A program made the translations under genes and the position numbers. The notes below the pieces were generated by a model, which saw nothing but the letters and a program-made list of their open reading frames with translations, did no database searches and was not told where the DNA came from. Shown here piece after piece: positions 42,448-64,000 of a DNA stretch of 64,000 bases. This DNA comes from Micromonospora sp. M71_S20 (GTDB lineage: Bacteria > Actinomycetota > Actinomycetes > Mycobacteriales > Micromonosporaceae), in the NCBI RefSeq assembly GCF_003664255.1, contig NZ_RCCV01000004.1, positions 682,001 through 746,000 on the forward strand. Direction: 5' to 3'. Each line of letters begins with the position of its first letter. Position 1 is the stretch's first letter.

Positions 42448-45400
42448 ATGAGCACCCCTCTGTCCACCCTGCCGGCCGCCGGAGCGGGCACGGTCGATCC
42501 CGTCGTCCTGCCGGACCTGATCGCCCGCCAGGCCGCGGCGACGCCCGACGCGACCGCGGTGCTCGCCGGCGACGTACGGGTCGGCTACGCCGAACTCGAC
42601 AGGCGCGCCAACCAGCTCGCCCAGCACCTGGTCGGGCTGGGCGTCGGTCCGGAGTCGACGGTCGGCGTGTACCTGCGCCGGGGGATCGACCTCGTGGTCG
42701 CCCTGCTCGGGGTGTGGCGGGCCGGCGGCGCGTACCTGCCGCTGGACCCGGCGCACCCGGCCGACCGGCGCCGGTGGATCGTCGCCGACACCGGGGTGGA
42801 CGTCGTGCTCACCCAGGCCGACCTGCGCGACGACGCGCTGGCCGGGCCGTCCCACGTGGTCTGCCTGGACGCGGACCGGTCCCGGATCGCGGCCGGACCG
42901 GACACCGCGCCGCCGGTCCGCATCGACCCCGACAACGCGGCGTACGTCATCTACACCTCCGGCTCGACCGGCCGCCCCAAGGGCGTGGTCGTCACCCACG
43001 GGGCCATCGGCAACCGGGTGGCCTGGACGGTCCGGCAGCACGGCCTGTCCCCGGCGGACCGGGTGCTGCAGAAGACCGCGGTGAGCTTCGACGCCGCCGG
43101 CTGGGAGTTCTTTGCCCCGCTGATCTGCGGGGCGACGGTGGCGCTCGCGCCGGACGGCGCCGAACGCGATCCGGCCGCCCTGGTGGCGGCGGTCGTCCGG
43201 TACCGGGCGACCGTGCTCCAGGGCGTGCCGTCGGTGCTGCAACTGGTGACCGAGGAGCCGGACTGGCCGAGGTGCACCTCGCTGCGGCTGGTCTTCTCCG
43301 CCGGCGAGCCGCTGCACGCCGAGCTGTGCCAGCGGCTGGCGGTGGCGCCCGCGACACGGGTCTGGAACACCTACGGCCCGACCGAGTGCGCCATCGACGT
43401 GACCGCCCAGCCGGTCGACCTCGCCCAGCGCACCGGGCCGGTGCCGATCGGCCGGCCGCTGGACAACCTCCGCCTCCAGGCGCTGGACGCGAACCGGCGG
43501 CCGGTGCCGATCGGCGTGGTCGGCGACCTGTACGTGGGCGGGGCCGGGCTCGGCCGCGGCTACCTCAACCGGCCCGACCTGACCGCGGAGCGGTTCGTGC
43601 CGGACGAGTACGGGCCGCCCGGCGCGCGGCTCTACCGCACCGGCGACCAGGTCCGGTGGCGCTCGGACCGGAGCCTGGAGTTCGTCGGCCGCGCCGACGA
43701 CCAGCTCAAGATCAATGGGGTACGCATCGAGCCGGGCGAGGTGGAGGCCGCGCTGGCCGCCCACCCGGACGTGCGGCGGGCGGTCGTCGTCGGCTTCGCC
43801 GAGCCCGGCGGCAGCCCCCGGCTGGCCGCGTACGTCGCCGGCCGGCGCCCCCTGACCGCCGCGCAGCTGCGGTCCTTCCTGACCGACCGGCTGCCCGACG
43901 CCCTGGTGCCGGCCGTGTTCGTCCCGGTGGCGGAGTTCCCGCTCACCACCGGCGGGAAGGTCGACCGGGCCGCGCTGCCGCCCGTCGAGACCGTCGACGC
44001 GACGGCCTACCTGGCCCCGCGCACCGACGCCGAGCGGCTGGTCGCCCGGCTCTGGCAGGAGCTGCTCGACGTCGACCGGGTGGGGGTGCACGACGACCTC
44101 TTCCAGCTCGGCGGGTCGTCGCTGGTGACCGTCCGCCTCGCCAGCCGCCTCGCCGCCGAGTCCGGCGTGCGGATCGAGCTGAGGGAGCTGCTCGCCGCGA
44201 CCACCGTCGAGGCGCAGGCCGCCCTGCTGACCGGCGGCGCCTCCGCGACGTCGGCGGTGGTCCCGGTGCCCCGGACCGGCCCCCTGCCACTCTCTCCGGC
44301 CCAGCGGCGGTTGTGGCTGCTGGACCAGCTGCACCCGGGCAGCCCCGAGTGGGTGGTGCCGCTCTACCTGCGCCTGCCCGGCTCGCTGGCGCCCGAGACC
44401 GTACGGGCGGCGCTGACCGCGCTGGAGGCCCGGCACGAGGCGCTGCGCACCCGCTACCTGACCCGCGACGGCGAGCCGCACCAGCGCGTCGATCCGCCCG
44501 GCCCCGTCGACCTCACGGTTTGCGACGCGGCCGAGACCCCGCTCGTCGACCTCGTCGACGCGCAGCTCGGCCGGGGCTTCGACCTGCGCACCGGGCCGCT
44601 GTGGCGGGCCACCCTGGTCACCTCGGCCGGGGCGGACCACCTGCTGCTGGTGGCCCTGCACCACATCGCCTCCGACGCGACCACCGCCGGGGTCCTGGAG
44701 CGGGACCTGCGGGAACTCTGCGCGGCGGGCGCCGCCGGCCGGGAGCCCGACCTGCCGGAGCTGACGGTGCACTACGCCGACTACGCGGCCTGGCAGCACC
44801 GGTACCTCACCGACGACCGGGTCGAGCGGGAGCTCGGCTTCTGGCGCGAACACCTGGCGGGGGTGCCCGAGCTGGCCCTCCCGCTGGACCGGCCCCGGCC
44901 GGCCGAGCGCGACCCGCGCGGGGCGCACGTCGAGTTCGAGGTGCCGGCGGAGCTCGCGGAGAAGCTGACCGCGCTGGGCCGGCGCTGCTCGGCGACCCCG
45001 TTCATGACCATGCTGGCGGGCTTCGCCACGCTGCTGGCCCGCTACAGCGGGCAGTGGGACGTCGCCGTCGGCGCGCCCACCTCCGGTCGCCGGCCCCCCG
45101 AGGCGGAGCAGATCGCCGGGGTCTTCCTCAACCCCGTGGTGGTGCGCTGCACCCTGGACCCGGCCGCGCCGTTCGAGGCGGCCGTGCAGGCCGTGCGGTC
45201 CCGGACCCTGGCCGCCCTCGCTCACCAGGACCTGCCCTTCGAGCGGGTGGTCGACGAACTCGTCGACGTCCGCGACCTCTCCCGCACCCCGCTCTACCAG
45301 GTGATGCTCAACGCCCAGGAGGGCGGCATCACCGGCCAGTCGACCGACGACGAGGCCCTGCTGGACGCGCTGCGCCGGGCGGCCCGGATCGCCAAGACCG

Positions 45401-47456
45401 ACCTCACCATGCACGTCTGGCCCCGCCCCGACGGCACCCTGGCCGGCAGCCTGGAGTACGCCACCGCCCTGTTCGACGAGCCGACCGTCCGGCGGATGGC
45501 CGACCACTTCGTCCGGCTGCTCGCCGCGGCGGTGGCCGAGCCACGGACCCCGCTCGACGACCTCGACCTGCTCTCGCCGGGCGAGCGGCACCTGCTCCTG
45601 CACGAGGCGCACGGGCCCACCGTGCCCCGCTCCACCGCGACGGTCTGCGACCTCTTCGAGGCCCAGCGCCGTCGGACGCCGGACGCGGTGGCCCTGCGCC
45701 ACGGCGACCTCACCACCACCTACGCGGCGCTGGACGACCGGGCCAACCAGTTCGCCCACCACCTGCGGCGCTCGGGTGTCACCCGGGGCGCGGTGGTGGC
45801 CGTGCTGCTGGACCGGGGTGTCGACCTGGTCGCGGCGATCCTCGGCACCTGGAAGGCGGGGGCGGCCGTGCTGCCGCTCGACCCGTCGTACCCCGCCGAG
45901 CGGATCGGGCACATGCTCGCCACCGCCGGCGTGGAGCTGGGCGTCACCCAGGCGGCGTACGCGCCCAGGTTCACCGTGCCGACCCTGCACGTGGACACCC
46001 ACCGGCTGATGGTCTGCGCCGGCCCCACCCACCGGCCGGACCGGGACACCGACCCGGCCGAGACGGCCTACGTGCTGTTCACCTCCGGCTCGACCGGCCG
46101 CCCCAAGGGCGTGCTCCTGCCGCACCGGGCGGTGTCCAACTTCCTCGCCTGCGCCGTCGAGACCGAGGCCCTGGGCGACCGGGGGGCACGCGCGGGGCGG
46201 GGCGACGGCGCGCCGCTGTTCACCACCATCGCCTTCGACCTGTCCATCCCCAACCTGTTCAGCCCGCTGGTCTCGGGGCAGTCGGTGACGCTGCTGCCCG
46301 CCGCCCTCGACATCGCCGAGCTGGGCGCCCTGCTCGTCAAGGCCGGCCCGTTCGACCGGTTCATCATGACTCCGCCGCACCTGGAGCTGCTCACCGAGCA
46401 GCTCGACGACGAGCAGGCGGGCCAGCTCTCCGGTCTGATCTGGACGGCCGGCGCGGCGCTGCGCGGGGAGATCGCCAACCGGTGGCTGGACCGGCTCGGG
46501 CCGGGTGGCCTCACCAACAGCTACGGGCCGACCGAGACCACGGTCATCATGACGGCCCACCCGGTGCGGACGCCGCAGACGACCGACATCGTGCCGATCG
46601 GCCGGGCGATGGCGAACACCACCGTCCGGGTGCTCGACGACGCGCTGCGGCTGCTGCCGGTCGGGGTCGTCGGTGAGCTGTACATCGGCGGCGAGTGCCT
46701 GTCCACCGGGTACGCCGGCCGACCGGACCTCACCGCGGAGAAGTTCGTGCCCGACCCGTACGGGCCGCCGGGCAGCCGGCTCTACCGCAGCGGGGACCTG
46801 GTCCGGATGCGCCCGGACGGGGTGATGGACTTCGTCGGCCGGGTCGACGACCAGGTGAAGGTGCGCGGCTACCGGATCGAACTCGGCGAGATCCGCGCGG
46901 TCGTCGAGGAACACCCCGGGGTGACCCGGTGCGCGGTCATCGTCCACGAGGAACGGCTGGTCGCCTTCCACCGGGGCGAGGCGCCCGACCTGGCCGCGCA
47001 CTGCGCCCGGCTGCTGCCCGACTACATGACGCCGAGCCTGCTCGTGCCGGTGGCCGAGATCCCGCTCAACGCCAACGGCAAGGTGGACCGCGCCGCCCTG
47101 CTCGACCTGCTCTCCCACGCCGTGTCGACCGGCGCCGCCGGCGCCGAGGACGCCCTCGTCGCGCCGCGCACGGTCGTCGAGGAACGCCTCTGCGCGATCT
47201 GGAGCGACCTGCTGGGCGTGCCCGTCGGCGTGCGGCACAACTTCTTCGCCATGGGCGGGCACTCCGTGCTGGCGGGCCGGCTGGTCGCCGGCCTCCAGGA
47301 GGAGTTCGACCTCGACGTGTCGCTGCGGCTCGTCTTCGAGCACCCGACCGTCGAGGCGATGGCGGTCGCGGTGGAGGACCTCATCCGGGCCGAGGTGGAC
47401 GCACTTTCCGACGCCGACCTGACCGAAGACCTGCGGCAGACCAAGGAGCACCAGGC

Positions 47457-47460
<4 letters not shown>
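42448..47460 (+). CDS. NRPS, A-T-C-A-T (first two residues of the lipopeptide)
   Basis: This 1670-residue synthetase starts directly with an adenylation domain (about 20-515), followed by a carrier (LGGSSL about 554), a condensation domain (about 610-1037, HHIASDA at about 737), a second A domain (about 1064-1554) and a second carrier (MGGHSV about 1601). By hand alignment the first pocket reads D-A-W-Q-F-A-T-I-D-K (resembles Glu/Gln-type pockets) and the second D-L-P-I-W-A-S-V-I-K (no close match known to me). The lack of an N-terminal C domain fits acylation in trans by the discrete C domain. It has a good GGAGGAG ribosome site, and its stop overlaps the next NRPS start (ATGA). No epimerase domain is present. 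Confidence 0.93.

Positions 47461-64000
<16,540 letters not shown>

Overview
The window is very G+C-rich with strong third-position G/C bias, has many GTG starts, and carries actinomycete-type secondary-metabolism genes (SARP regulator, LAL/LuxR regulator, LanM, several NRPSs, secreted hydrolases). This points to a filamentous actinobacterium, most likely Micromonosporaceae (Micromonospora-like); the genus is inferred from general resemblance only.

Left block (1-9.2 kb). Six minus-strand genes follow one another: a GNAT acyltransferase, a SIS-domain regulator, an enolase-superfamily N-acylamino-acid racemase, an MFS exporter, an MbtH protein, and an NRPS that leaves the window at base 1. The NRPS reads C-A-T and then continues in frame into a segment that looks like the N-terminal domain of a lantibiotic dehydratase (LanB). 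An M20 peptidase is divergent from the GNAT gene. GNAT, racemase and M20 peptidase together match the published N-succinyl-amino-acid route that converts D- to L-amino acids irreversibly.

Middle block (9.2-29 kb). These look like ordinary accessory and chromosomal genes: a secreted beta-propeller protein, a FlaR/adenylate-kinase-like P-loop protein, a large secreted subtilase, a small membrane protein, a frameshifted M23 peptidase, a large-subunit catalase with a SigB-like promoter, a serine beta-lactamase-like hydrolase, a secreted amidase, a tandem SagB-type oxidoreductase, a secreted pectate-lyase-like beta-helix protein and a LAL regulator. Several convergent gene ends carry strong hairpin terminators.

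Right block (29-64 kb). A type II lanthipeptide synthetase (LanM) sits just upstream of a small putative precursor whose C-terminus has adjacent Thr-Thr-Cys-Cys. Divergent from it is a SARP regulator that heads a lipopeptide cluster. Two hot-dog dehydratase-like proteins, a FabG-type reductase, a FabH-type ketosynthase, an ACP and a free-standing condensation domain appear to make an acyl chain and attach it. SbnA- and SbnB-like enzymes make L-2,3-diaminopropionate. A second MbtH follows, then an A-T-C-A-T NRPS and a giant NRPS (C-A-T, then four more C-A-T modules and part of another C domain) that leaves the right edge. Overlapping stop/start codons link ACP to C domain, sbnA to sbnB to mbtH, and NRPS to NRPS. 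The first NRPS starts with an A domain and has no C domain before it, which fits acylation in trans by the discrete C domain. The giant NRPS contains a nearly identical A-domain copy with codon use unlike its surroundings, and a run of C domains with degenerate active-site motifs. The product is predicted to be an acylated peptide of at least seven residues containing diaminopropionate; termination and offloading lie outside the window.
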